DNA from: Gerris lacustris
Taxonomy: Eukaryota; Arthropoda; Insecta; Hemiptera; Gerridae
DNA: 64,000 bases
NCBI GenBank assembly: GCA_951217055.1
Contig: OX578277.1
Coordinates: 106,462,119-106,526,118 of the forward strand
Direction of reading: 5' to 3'
In this document: in pieces, positions 10,286 through 20,763 of the stretch
Position numbering within the stretch: position 1 is the stretch's first letter
How the letters are laid out: each line of letters starts with the position of its first letter
The notes under the pieces: model-generated
Database searches by the model: none
What the model was told of the DNA's origin: nothing
Seen by the model: the letters and a program-made list of their open reading frames with translations, nothing else
Position numbers and translations under genes: made by a program

Positions 10286-10315
10286 GGGGGTGGATGACTT
10301 TTGTCCACCCTGTAT
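10286..10315. mobile_element. Solo transposon terminus with hairpin
   Basis: ggggtggatgactttt...tccaccctgtatata forms a short stem (GGGTGGA/TCCACCC) and ends in the accctgtata motif typical of Tc1/mariner-like ends in this window. A matching opposite end was not identified. Confidence 0.35.
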
Positions 10316-10677
10316 ATAAATCGTATATGAGTAAAGAAAAAAATATGCAAGATTCAAAATATTCCCTGTGGTAAATCTAACGACGTAATGAATTATTTAA
10401 ATAGGGAATCAAGATCGAGAATAGATCTGCAAAACAGATTAGTAAAGTACATTTGTTTAACAGAAAGAATCGAGTAAAACAATAAATATTGGTTGGGTCT
10501 AGAGACGTCAGAGGAATCTGGATTATATTATGTGTGATCTCTGTGCTGGGCTTACCGCTCTTATCATTCAATTATCTTCTTCCAATATTTTATCTTGAAT
10601 GTATGCAAGTAAGGAAAGTTAAAAAGAGTTCAATTTTCAATTTAATTAAAAACTTGTAATTCAAATATAGAGTATAC

Positions 10678-11472
10678 CTATATAGTCCAGTCATTTTAAG
10701 CAAAAAAAGGGCTGTTTACAAAAATGCGTCATACAAGCAAGAGACTTAGTACAAATTATCTCTGGGGCATCCTGATTGAAATCCTATAAAGTCCCCGAAA
10801 AAACAAGTTGTGCTCAAGCCGCCATCTTGGAAAATAGCGGCCAAAATTCAATTTTTTGCTTCTACTAGCTTAATTATTAGGTTTAGAGAAAAAACTATAA
10901 GAATCAAATTTATAGATAATTACATAATTAACAATGTTTACTTGAACTATTTTTCTTCTAAACCTAATAATTAAGCTAGTAGAAGCAAAAAAGAAATTCC
11001 TAAATCAACCCTTAATACAGGTACTCTATAATAGTAAACAATTATTATTAACTTGTAACCTCACAACTACACCTATAACCTCGTCCAGGCGTGGTAACTC
11101 GGCGCTGACAACATGCAATCGCTGGGCACTGAGCGCAAGAAAATTACGCTCGCTGAGATATAAATGGTCATTATGTGCCTCTACAGTTGGTCAGAGAGAA
11201 AAAACTATGAGAATAAATTTATAGATATTACATAATAAACATTTTTTACTTGTACTTTTTTTTCTAAACCTAATAATTAAGCTAGTAGAAGCAAAAAATT
11301 GAATTTTGGCCGCTATTTTCAAAGATGGCGGCTTGAGCACAACTTTTTTTTTTCGGGGACTTTATAGGATTTCAATCAGGGTGCCCTAGAGATAATTTGT
11401 ACAAAGTCTCTTGCTTGTATGACACATTTTTTTTCAAAAACCTAAAATGACTGGTCTAATAGTATATATAGG
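10678..11472. mobile_element. 0.8-kb palindromic element
   Basis: Begins cctatatagtccagtca and ends with the inverted tgactggtct...tatatagg. The arms continue inwards for about 230 bp, including gccgccatcttgg against ccaaga-like tggcggc. The left arm contains a further inner palindrome (tagcttaattattaggttta at about 10867 against 10957-10978), so that block occurs three times. There is no coding sequence. Best read as a fold-back type non-autonomous DNA element. Confidence 0.8.
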
Positions 11473-11479
11473 ATATTAA

Positions 11480-11532
11480 AAAAGAGAGTAAACTATTTAA
11501 AGAGGTGTAATAGTGTGGACACAAAATAAACA
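11480..11532 (+). repeat. Direct repeat, left copy
   Basis: aaagagagtaaactatttaa and agaggtgtaatagtgtggac recur, slightly diverged, at 13012-13066 in the same orientation. The two copies bracket the exon-like repeat plus family A copy 2. Confidence 0.6.
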
Positions 11533-12112
11533 ATAGTACATAACGCGTCGAGTGCGGAAAGTAGCATTTTGCATGCGAGAGTGGAGTTTGCACCCGAGCG
11601 ACAGCGAGGGTAGTAAAACCACACTAGCAAAGTAAAATGCCGTTTTCGCTCGAGTTGCGTACCGTACTTTATCTACGATTGTTAGATTTAAATAATAAAT
11701 ACAGAAAAAAATAAACTTCCTGTATGCAAGTTCGTATTTCTCTTTTGATAAAGATGACATTAATTCATTAGTTGTATTTTGTGCCGAATTAATTATTTCG
11801 GGAGGCGTATTATTCTCCTCATATTCGTCATAATCATTTAAATCACATTGATTTTCACAAAAAAAATATATATATAAACAGTTACTTTTATTAAACAAAC
11901 AGCAAATCAGTTTTGTTAAATGTAAACAAACACGCTAATCGTGCGTAAAGGTGAAGAATTATTCTTTTTTACCACCCTAGGGCGGTAAAAAAGAGGAATT
12001 CTTCAGAATTATGAGACGAGCATGCGCAATGAATACAAGTACGTAAAGAATCACTTTCTACGCATCTAAACAGAAACGCAATGTTTATATTTCGTAACAA
12101 TCGTAGATAAAA
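11500..12112 (-). pseudogene. Exon-like repeat, copy 1 (possible Crypton-type recombinase N-terminus)
   Basis: Reverse-strand copy of the unit at 56350-56965. It encodes DYDEYEENNTPPEIINSAQN then TTNELMSSLSKEKYELAYRKF before running into non-coding sequence. The acidic start followed by a LSKEKYELxYxKF block resembles the N-terminal part of tyrosine-recombinase (Crypton-like) proteins in insects; that link is my recollection of the family style and is unproven. Inverted repeats TTATCTACGATTGTTA at 11669-11684 and 12095-12110 bound the core. This copy has lost the acidic SDLSDDD start seen in copy 2 and is probably dead. Confidence 0.45.
11953..12004. repeat. 52-bp palindrome around CCCTAGGG
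   Basis: gaagaatt at one end and aattcttc at the other enclose a near-perfect stem centred on accaccctagggcggt. The equivalent palindrome at 56472-56523 is preserved in the second copy of the repeat, so it is an ancestral part of the element. It may be a transposase or recombinase binding site. Confidence 0.75.
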
Positions 12113-13011
12113 AAATACGCAGAGGAACGAAGTTCCTTACGCTTTTCATTAAATAAAAATCATAAAATCACACTGCTAAGTTATACGATGCTAACTACTT
12201 ATAAATGGCGAAGTTAGAAAAGAGACAAAATTAAAAGTAACTAACTATATTAGTACTTAGCGGAGTTAAGGCAAAATTAAAAGAAAAGCATTGTTTTCAT
12301 CATGGAAGCGAGCGTCTTGCAATAAATATGTATTGAATATTGAGAAAATAGTTAATCATGATGAATTGATAGTTAAAAAAGATGATTGTAGTAAGGAGCT
12401 GAGTAGTGAGGGAACAAGACTATTCCCTAACCCTCAAGCCCTGGCCAACTCCATTAAAAATATTATAAAATATATCACTTCACTATACAAAAATTTCTGC
12501 TTGTATTAGGTTGAAATTTTACATTTGCCTGTTTCAATTGTACTTAAGACGATGTGTAAGAAGTTTTATTAAAATCGTTAAGATAAAACGTAAGATATCG
12601 GTAAAAACGTTGTTTTCTTTGTTTTAAACGTTTAGGTCCACTTTAATACATTAAAAGATCTTAAAAACTTCATAGCGGTGTCGGTGTTTGTTTTACTAAA
12701 AAAATTATTTATAAAAGTAGTAGGTCTCATTAAATATGTGAAGTTAAAAATCCATTCCATCCTAAAATTCCAATTTTACATTTGAAGCTTACGTTTACGC
12801 GAGCGCTGCGCGTGAACGCTTGGGCGGATAACGTTGTCCAACGAACTCGTCCTGGGCATTGGTAAAATGAACATGTGTACCAAATTTCAACTAAATCGGT
12901 CTTCATTTACTCAAGTTATCGTCATCGGTCGATTTCGTGACAGCTTTCGGTTTTTTTCTGATTCACTCCCGGGCTCCAGACGCTGTAACGTGCCATAAGG
13001 AACATCGTTTC
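12113..13011 (-). repeat. Family A repeat, copy 2
   Basis: Reverse orientation. The tail starts at gaggaacgaagttcctta, the GC-rich cgcgagcgctgcgcgtgaac block is near 12798-12818, the shared module accaaatttcaactaaatcg near 12879-12898, and cactcccgggctccagacgc near 12964-12983. It abuts the exon-like repeat at 12112. Confidence 0.75.
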
Positions 13012-13066
13012 AAAAGAGAGTGTAAAATATTTAAAGAGGTAATAGTATGGACCCAAAATAAACAAA
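13012..13066 (+). repeat. Direct repeat, right copy
   Basis: Counterpart of 11480-11532 (agagtgtaaaatatttaaag, aggtaatagtatggacccaa). It follows family A copy 2 directly. Confidence 0.6.
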
Positions 13067-13189
13067 AAAAAGTCTTAGCAAAACATGGGTCCGCGAAGTA
13101 CCTGATAGTTTTGGACATAACTTTGTTTACCTTTGATGTTGTTTGATGTTTGATTATTGATATACATCTATTTCATTGCATAGCTTCCG

Positions 13190-13489
13190 TTAAGGCCCCT
13201 CCACACTCTCGCGGAGTATCCTCGCCGATTATACTTGGCGAGAATACCCGAGGCGAAGTAGTCGCATCCACACTCTCGCCCTTCGGACGAGCACCTCAAA
13301 GGCCATGACTCAATGTTCCTCGGGTCCCCTTTGCCTATATGGGCCAAAAAACCGCCTCTGAAGCGAAGTCGGACGAGTCGAGGTAAGGATCCCCGAGCAA
13401 CCACGAGCAACCTCTCCACATTCTCCTTCCTCGCCCGACTTAGGGCAACTTCGCGAGAGCCTGGAGGGACCTTTACCTTGGAAAGCTCT
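13190..13489. repeat. GC-rich CpG segment with hairpins
   Basis: Much more G+C-rich than its surroundings. It contains repeated ccacactctcgc and ctcgcc...ggcgag hairpins. Both strands stay open for 70-130 codons, but no domain is recognisable and the strings look like palindromic repeat, not protein. It passes directly into the tail of family A copy 3. Confidence 0.45.
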
Positions 13490-14262
13490 GAAGAAAAAAT
13501 ACTTGTGGTGTCGCGGGACACCCGGTAGGAACGAAGTTCCTTACATTCATCAATCACACTGCTAAGTACGTATACATTGCAAACTACTTATACATGGCGG
13601 AGTTAGAAATGAGACAAATTAAAAGTAACGAACTGTTTGTACCTGGCCGACTTAATAATTAAAGCAAATGAGCAAACGAGTTGATAATTAAAGCAAGCTT
13701 CTTACTATAAATATATATTAAATATAAGAAAAAAAATGATCATGATGAGTTTATAGTGAAAGAGTATGATTGTTAAAGGAGTTTGGATTGAAATAGGATT
13801 GTTTTCTACCTACCCGGCCAATTAATTTAAAATATTATAAAATATATCTCTTCCCTACTCTACAGCTTCTGCTTGTATCAGGGTGAAATTTTACATGATT
13901 ATATTTTATTTATTTACAAAATAAAGTGACATTTTTGACATATGTAACAAAAATAATCAAAACAAGTCAAGTAACAGGCTTCCTTAATAACACTTTTTCC
14001 CGTCTTTTAAAGCTTACGTTTGCGCGTGAACGCTTGGGCGGATAACATTTTCCGACGAACTCAGCCTGGGCATTGGTAAAATGAACATGTGCACCAAATT
14101 TCATAAAAATCGGTCGACTTTTACTCAAGTTAAAGTTATCGTCGTTCGTAGATTTCGTGACAGATTTTGCGTGACAGTGATTTTGTGACGGTGATTTTGG
14201 TCGTTTTTTTCGGATTCACTCCCGGGCTCCAGAACGTGATCAAGAACTTCGTTCCAAAAACT
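13490..14262 (-). repeat. Family A repeat, copy 3
   Basis: Includes the most complete tail: gtgtcgcgggacacccggta, ggaacgaagttcctta, atacatggcggagttaga, then the AT-rich body, aagcttacgtttgcgcgtga, the shared module accaaatttcataaaaatcg and cactcccgggctccagaacg. The copy at 36500-37315 has the same extent in the opposite orientation. Confidence 0.75.
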
Positions 14263-14640
14263 ACTTGAGAATTTTTGATACCTATATATTTAGTTCTAGT
14301 TTTTGGATTCAATGAGTTGAGTTTAGTATATCTGCCTATAATCATCTACCAAAATCCAAATCCGGTATTTTAGCTCTAGCTTTCTTTCTTTTCGTTTCTC
14401 ACATGTTTTAAGTAAGCTTACCCCATTATTTATCTTCTAACTGATATATTTGGAACCCCACTTTTCTTTGTAAACCTTTTATTTTATCAATTAGAATCTT
14501 TTATTTCTCTAATTATTTACACAAAGAAAGTTTATGTTAAGAAACTATTTGTAATTATTTATTATTAGATGAATCTTCTTCTGTAAGAATTTTAATTTAG
14601 AATTATTTTGAAGCCTTCCTTTTCTTATTTATGTTTAATT
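14263..14640. other. AT-rich spacer, no gene
   Basis: T-rich, with no recognised repeat or coding region. Confidence 0.45.
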
Positions 14641-14739
14641 AAAGGTTACGAAAGCTATGAGATCGATCGTTCTGAAGAACGAAAATATTTTTGAGCGAAG
14701 CGAAGCTCTTATACTACACTTTGCATTTTTTCTGACGCA

Positions 14740-15850
14740 TACTCCTCCTGAACGGCTGAACCGATCTGCACAACATTTGGCACGGTCATAGTGACTAACC
14801 ACAGGAAGGTATAAATCTGAAATGGTCCAAATTGGTACACAGGGGTACGGGGTACGGGGTCCAAAAGTTTCCTCCTGATCGGCTGAACCGAATCGCACAA
14901 AATTCGGCATGGTCATAGTGACCAACCACAGGAAAGTATAAATCTGAAATGGTCCAAATTGGTACACAGGGGTACGGGGTACAAAAGTTTCCTCCTGAAC
15001 GGGTGAACCGTTCCGCACGAAATTCGGCACGGTCATAGTGACCAACCACATAAAGTATAAATATGAAATGGTCCAAATTGGTACACAGGGATACGGGGTA
15101 CGGGGTCCAAAAGTTTCCTCCTGATCGGCTGAACCGAATCGCACAAAATTCGGCATGGTCATAGTGACCAACCACATGAAGGTATAAATCTGATGAAATG
15201 GTCCAAATTGGTACACACAGGTACAGGGTATGGAGTACAAAAGTTTTCTCCTAAACGGCTGAAGCTATCCGCACAAAATTCAGCACGGTCATAGTGAACA
15301 ACCACAAGAAAGTATAAATCAGAAATAGTCCAAATTGGTACACAGGGGTACGGGGTACAAAAGTTTCCTCCTGAACGGGTGAACCGATCCGCGCGAAATT
15401 CGGCATGGTCATAGTGACCAACCACAGGAAAGTATAAATCTGAAATGGTCCAAATTGGTACACAGGGGTACGGGGTACAAAAGTTTCCTCCTGAACGGGT
15501 GAACCGATCCGCACGAAATTCGGCACGGTCATAGTGACCAACCACATGAAGGTATAAATATGAAATGGTCCAAATTGGTACACAGGGGTACGGGGTACGG
15601 GGTCCAAAAGTTTCCTCCTGATCGGCTGAACCGAATCGCACAAAATTCGGCATGGTCATAGTGACCAACCACATGAAGGTATAAATCTGATGAAATGGTC
15701 CAAATTGGTACACACAGGTACAGGGCATGGGGTACAAAAGTTTCCTCCTAAACGGCTGAAGCTATCCGCACAAAATTCAGCACGGTCATAGTGAATAACC
15801 ACAGGAATGTATAAATCTGAAATGGTTCAGGGGTACGGGGTACAATAGTT
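14740..15850 (-). repeat. 120-bp satellite array, left arm
   Basis: About nine monomers carrying cctcctgaacggctgaaccg, cgaaattcggcacggtcata, gtgaccaaccacaggaa and ggtccaaattggtacacagg. Monomers alternate in type: variants with gatcggctgaaccgaatcgc start near 14877, 15122 and 15619, which suggests a higher-order unit of about 247 bp or twice that. Because 120 is a multiple of three, long open frames run through the array; they are not evidence of a protein. Confidence 0.9.
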
Positions 15851-16567
15851 TCATCCTGAACATAGAAAAATAGCAAAAAAAATCTGTTTGATTAAAAATT
15901 AGAAATATTACTATTTTTGATCAGATTGTAGCTGTTTATAAATAAAAATGTTTATTGTTTAAGATTAAAATGCACGCTCAGCTCAATATTGCAAGCAGAC
16001 AACTGCATTGCACACCTAGTATATCTCCGATTTAAATAATTCCAAGAATGAAATCCGTTTCAGACGTCAGGAAATTTTCGGTTCCGTGTCTGTCAGTTGG
16101 TCTATCAGTCTGTCGTTCAATTTTTACGAACCAACATATCTTAAAAATTACACGTCCGATATTAATGAAATTCGTATGGTAAGTCATAATTAGCTCATTG
16201 TTGGTCCCATATAAGTTTCAACCTTCTGCGCACATTTGTTTCTCTTCAACATGCGCACAAAAATACATTTATTTACACCTATATTTATCTTTAAAAGTAC
16301 TCATCTGATTTTTATGAAATTTGATTGGTTTGTTGAAAGTAGACCGCAGAGAGCACCAGATTAATTTCAACCAATAAACATTTGTATTTATAAACAGCTG
16401 AAATCGGATCAAAAATAGTAAAATCTCTATTTTTAATTAAAAAGCATTTTTTCCTGTTTTTCAATTTTACCCCCTCTTAAATGACAATATGAACATATCA
16501 ACAATAACTGTATTCGTAAAGAGCTTTCCAACGACAAGCATTATGAAGGGCATATACTATTTTCACT

Positions 16568-17170
16568 TTTGTACCCCGTACCCCTGTGTACCAATTTGGA
16601 CCATTTTAGATTTATGCCTTCCTGTGGTTGGTCACTATGACCGTGCCGAATTTCGTGCGAATCGGTTCAGCCGTTCAGGAGGAAACTTTTGTACCCCGTA
16701 CCCCTGTGTACCAATTTGGACCATTTCAGATTTATACCTTCCTGTGGTTGATCACTATGACCGCGCAGAATTCCGTGCGAATTGGTTCAGCCGTTCAGGA
16801 GGAAACTTTTGTACCCCGTACCCCTGTGTACCAATTTGAACCATTTTAGATTTATACCTTCCTGTGGTTGGCCACTATGACCGTGCCGAATTTCGTGCGA
16901 ATCGGTTCAGCCGTTCAGGAGGAAACTTTTGTACCCCGTACCCCTGTGTACCAATTTGGACCATTTCAGATTTATACCTTCCTGTGGTTGATCACTATGA
17001 CCGCGCAGAATTCCGTGCGAATTGGTTCAGCCGTTCAGGAGGAAACTTTTGTACCCCGTACCCCGTACCCCTGTGTACCAATTTGGACCATTTCAGATTT
17101 ATACCTTCCTGTGGTTAGTCACTATGACCGTGCCAAATTTTGTGCAGATCGGTTCAGCCGTTTAGGAGGA
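16568..17170 (+). repeat. 120-bp satellite array, right arm
   Basis: Five monomers in the opposite orientation to the left array. Positions 16741-16800 and 16981-17040 are identical, and 16621-16680 differs from 16861-16920 at one base, so the array has a 240-bp higher-order period. Every monomer holds the aaccgat/atcggtt plus cgaaatt block, the satellite's version of the shared module. Confidence 0.92.
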
Positions 17171-17389
17171 GTATGCGTCAGAAAAAATGCAAAGTTTAGT
17201 ATAAGAGCTTCGCTTCGCTCAGCTCAATGAATTAGACAATGCTTTGTAAAAGCATAAATTCAATTAAGTACATGATAGGATGCGAGGAAGCTATGTGCCA
17301 CACTAATTGGCAGTCTATTTTGAACCACTACCATCGGCAGGTAAGAGGAGTTGAATTCTGTTCTCTTCAACTCCCCCCACCAAAATATG

Positions 17390-17534
17390 GAAATGTGACC
17401 ACCTTTAAAAGGTAACCAAGTAGTTAAGTTGACCACTTTTCAATGATGGCTGGGAAAAAAATGTCTTATTACCTAACTTGCTTGAGGTTTTGATTGATCC
17501 CTTCAGTGGTCACTTTATGGGAGTTTTTACTGTA
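17390..17534. mobile_element. pogo/Tigger-like fragment
   Basis: gtgaccacctttaaaaggt on the left and cagtggtcactttatgggag then tttttactgta on the right resemble the ends of Tigger/pogo-type elements, which start CAGTAAAA followed by CTCCCATAAAGTG. Short and without coding sequence. Confidence 0.4.
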
Positions 17535-17581
17535 TATTTATATATTTATTTAGATTGTTATATTATTAGTTGAATATAAAT

Positions 17582-17754
17582 CAGGGATGCCCAAAGGGAG
17601 GTATGATGAAGCAACTTGCGCCATCACAACTTTTGTGGGGAATCCAATTTAGGGGTATTTTTCAGAAATTGGGGGGGGGGGTTTAAGTATTCCAAGTGAC
17701 AGGCAGTTTTGGGGAGAATTTTTGCCATGGGCCTTGGGAAGATGAGCATCCCTG
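17582..17754. mobile_element. hAT-type MITE with 8-bp target duplication
   Basis: The termini CAGGGATGC and GCATCCCTG are inverted. Perfect 8-bp direct repeats ATATAAAT flank them at 17574-17581 and 17755-17762. An 8-bp duplication plus CAGGG-type ends is the hAT signature. The 173-bp interior has a poly-G run and no coding capacity. Confidence 0.85.
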
Positions 17755-17762
17755 ATATAAAT

Positions 17763-18438
17763 TATTATAGATTGTTGCATATTTGCTTTAGAATAACGCG
17801 CATTCACACTCGGCTGAGACTAATTTCCAACACTATTTGAAAGAAAGCTTTCTTTTTTTTAAAGAAACTTTTTTTTAATCAGAGCATATCCTACCTCAGT
17901 GCTTCTGAATATGAATCTAAAATAAATTCTTTTTTTTTAAAAAAAACAAATGTATATATATTTAAATAAACCACTACATATATATAAATGAAAGGAGGGT
18001 AGTTGTAGATGTGGGATAGAACTAGGTTGACAATAGGTTTGGACAAGAAGAACTGTAATCCAAGCTAGAGACTGTGTCCTTGGCTGAATGTTATTATTAC
18101 ACATGGGTCTCAGTATAATGGGGTTTCTTTTCAAGCTATGCCATCGCCTCTTAGAAACATATGGAACGATGCCGAATGACCTGATCCAACCAGATAACCA
18201 TACGTCTGCCTAGTGACATCTCCCCTCTCCACTCTGGTCCATACTCATCTCACTAGACAACCATCCCAAACCGTTACGATCTTGTCTCAAAACCTTATGA
18301 CTAATTACAACTATCAGTTTTTTATATGCTACAACTAAATTTATGTGCATTAAATGGACTATTTGTTGTCTTAGTATTTCAAAATTAATAATTTCTCTAA
18401 GATATCATAATTATCAAGTCATAGTCCAGGAGATAGCG
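17763..18438. other. AT-rich spacer, no gene
   Basis: No supported coding region. The minus-strand frame at 17937-18134 lacks any recognisable domain. Confidence 0.4.
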
Positions 18439-18914
18439 TGCAAAAAAGTGTCTGACTAATATCATTTGTGTATAAATAAATCTTTTATTGCCTTTTAAGA
18501 ATGTGTGGTCGGCTTAGTTCGTCTGAAACAAACCGGTGGAGAACGGCCATGTCCCGCCCTTTTTGGCAGACAATGTGATTTTTATTATCCTAAGTACGAA
18601 ATTAGTTAGTGCACCAAAAATCAAGCTGATGGTAGTTTGTCACTTAATAGGTTAGGTGTAGTCAAATAATACTCCAAATCATAGAGGTCACCTATTAAGT
18701 GACAAACTACCATCAACTTAATTTTTGTCTACTAACTAATTTCGTACTCAGGATCATGAAAATGGCCGCTCTCCACCGGTTTGTTTTTTTCAAATGCCTA
18801 TTGCCTAGCTATTCCCGCAGACGAACTTAGCCGACCACATATTCTTTAAAGGCACCAACAGATTGACTTATTCACAAAATTCCAGCCTGATGTTAATCAG
18901 ACACTTTTTTAACA
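18439..18914. mobile_element. 0.48-kb palindromic MITE
   Basis: gtgcaaaaaagtgtctga and tcagacacttttttaacac mark the ends. The arms continue to the centre: tggtcggcttagttcgtctg against cagacgaacttagccgacca, aaaccggtggagaacggcc against ggccgctctccaccggttt, and agtttgtcacttaatagg against cctattaagtgacaaact. Only about 30 bp in the middle are unpaired. No coding sequence. Confidence 0.88.
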
Positions 18915-19466
18915 CTTCTTAAGTAAGATACTTACTTAATTACTTAATCTCATCTTTTACCGTGACATTTAGAGGATGACAAATAATAAACCTTTATTTC
19001 CATCATTTTAAAAACCAACAACCTACAAAATATAAGCTAATCATATGATGCACCCCCAAGTAAGCAAAGCTTGAGGAAGGGGGTGACTTTAAATAAACTC
19101 CCATTTGGATCATTAGGACTTAATTCATAAGCCAGCTATGGGAATCGCTAATTTCCCATCATTTTGACATGGCCATTACCATCGAAGTTTGTTGGAGCAC
19201 ACCATGTTCTCTTATTCTTACTAACTTGATTTCAAGGTTGTATGTATATGAAAGTTTGGTTTGAACCAAGATACATACTTAGTTATACTCGTTACTTAGT
19301 TGCATTACATATTTAGTTATCTCGTCCTCTTTTACTCTTTTACAATAAAGTTTATCCTCTGACTCAAATTGGCCAACTTCTATCAGATGAAAAAATCCAC
19401 TGAGCGGTTATTCTGAGTGCCACCCTCCTACGGCAATGACACTTTTGTTGCCTCGTTGCCCCGACC
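18915..19466. other. Spacer, nothing recognised
   Basis: Unique-looking DNA with no convincing frame; a short gcacccccaagtaag / gaaggggg inverted pair is near 19048-19085. Confidence 0.4.
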
Positions 19467-19474
19467 TTCTAGAC

Positions 19475-20538
19475 AAATGGTTCCCAACATTTTGTGTCTG
19501 GGGACCCACTTTTGGTTGTTAAAATATTTCGCGACCCACGGTACAGTAAATAGCATGACGTTCCTTAAAATTATGTGACTAGAGATGGTAAGAATAACCC
19601 AATATAGCTGTCAAATAAGGAACTTTTACTATAAGTTGTTTTTTTTTTTGTTTTTTTTTTTATAAAAATATAAAGTCTCCCTACCAATTGAGGATCCGGG
19701 ATCCTGTGCTGTGGTGGAAGTCTTCTCTTGACCATAATTATAATATTTAATATTTGTATTTAACAAGTTAATATATTTGTCAAATAAATTACCTACGATG
19801 GGTTTGCTATAAGTATTTTTTTTTTTTTTTTTTTTTTAAATAAACATATAAAAACATAAAAAAATATGAAAAAATGAAAATTCTAGTGCCATATGAATAT
19901 AAATGGATATACTCATGAGTACAGAAAATTAAAGAGCTAGCAATACTATAATTCAGCACATACATAGGAACAGTGACATGTCGTGTATGAGGTGGTTGTC
20001 ATGTGTTTGTTTGTAATAGGTGTTTTTTTCAGTCTAGTGGGAAAGGATGTTTTATTAAAATCTGTCTTTAGTGAGTTTGGTTAGCTTGTTATAGTAAGTG
20101 GTTGCCTGATAATGGCTATGTCTCTGCGCAGCTCAAGTCCTGCTGAAAGGTATATTGTAAAGTTTGTTAGTCATTTGTCTAGTGGGATGTGTATGGTCTA
20201 CCCTCTCCAGATCATGTTGTCCTCTGTGTAACCGTACGAGACAGAGGTATCGGTGCAGTTGGTTAATAGTGAGTATACTGAGTTGCTTGTATAATGGTTG
20301 AGTGTGTTCAGTCTTGCGTTTGTTCAGTATTGTTCTAATGATAGCCTTATGTTGAGTTATTATTGGTTTCATGGTGGATTCTATGTCCCCCTATGTTCTC
20401 TTCTATGTGAACAAAATTATACAAAATTACACTGTAAAATATTTCAGCTTACATTCCCGGCAAGTAAAGCAATGTTTACAATTTACCCTTGACGTGATGG
20501 TTCACATTTTGCTGGGACCCACCGATTTGGAACCATTG
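19475..20538. mobile_element. hAT-like element with a LINE piece inside
   Basis: Ends aaatggttcccaac and ttggaaccattg are inverted. Flanking octamers TTCTAGAC (19467-19474) and TTCCAGAC (20539-20546) agree at seven of eight bases, as expected of an aged hAT target duplication. Inside, two poly-T runs (about 19640-19663 and 19818-19839) and a minus-strand LINE fragment show that retroelements inserted into it. Confidence 0.6.
20133..20372 (-). pseudogene. LINE reverse transcriptase C-terminal fragment
   Basis: About 79 codons include HTQPLYKQLSILTINQLHRY, which matches the style of the region after the RT domain in insect Jockey/CR1-type ORF2 proteins (HTEPLF...LKIL...). Downstream on the minus strand the sequence continues to a poly-A (poly-T on plus, 19818-19839), consistent with a 5'-truncated LINE insertion. 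All catalytic motifs are absent. Confidence 0.55.
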
Positions 20539-20584
20539 TTCCAGACGTAAAAATCCTATTCTCTCATTGACTCTCCTCTCTATT

Positions 20585-20672
20585 TTTACTTTCTCATATA
20601 AAGAGAAAGTATTGTGATAGCGCGAAAATTCGATTTTGAGATTTTGATGGAGTCCTATGAGTCCAAAAAAGT

Positions 20673-20714
<42 letters not shown>

Positions 20715-20763
20715 GACCGATGACGATAACTTGAGGATATAAAGACCGATTTAGTTAAAACCA
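20585..20763 (+). repeat. Family B head, poly-A and family A scrap
   Basis: Family B begins (ctcatataaagagaaagtat) but breaks off at a run of about 36 A (20677-20712). This is followed by 50 bp of family A (cgatgacgataacttgagga). It is a mosaic junction, perhaps formed by template switching or nested insertion. Confidence 0.6.

Larger units (their letters stand above)
14693..17220. mobile_element. Fold-back element with satellite arms
   Basis: The ends gagcgaagcgaagctcttat and ataagagcttcgcttcgctc are perfect inverted repeats that run into inverted arrays of a 120-bp tandem repeat. The inner borders also mirror: ttaaaaattagaaatatta at about 15893 against atttttaattaaaaagca at about 16431, and gcagctgt-like stretches on both sides. 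Long inverted repeats built of tandem units are the classic architecture of Foldback elements. No transposase is present. Confidence 0.7.
14641..17335 (+). mobile_element. Family F element split by fold-back satellite arms
   Basis: The outer parts are family F: a head (ggttacgaaagctatgagat) at 14644 and a tail (gatgcgaggaagctatgtgc, cacactaattggcagtctat) at 17279-17331. The middle, 16028-16370, is also family F (tccgtttcagacgtcagg through cagattaatttcaacc). Compared with the uninterrupted copy at 31890-32515, two satellite-bearing arms, 14693 to about 16025 and about 16371 to 17220, replace or interrupt the element on either side of its centre and mirror each other. Confidence 0.7.

Noticed and set aside
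13168..13557. 129-codon Arg-rich minus-strand frame
   Set aside because: It lies over a GC-rich hairpin repeat and the family A tail, both strands are open, and no domain is visible.
14635..17230. Overlapping open frames of 60-200 codons with repeated CTPYPCVPIWTISDLY-like peptides
   Set aside because: They follow from a 120-bp tandem unit (a multiple of three) without stops in several frames at once, on both arms; no start, signal or domain supports translation.
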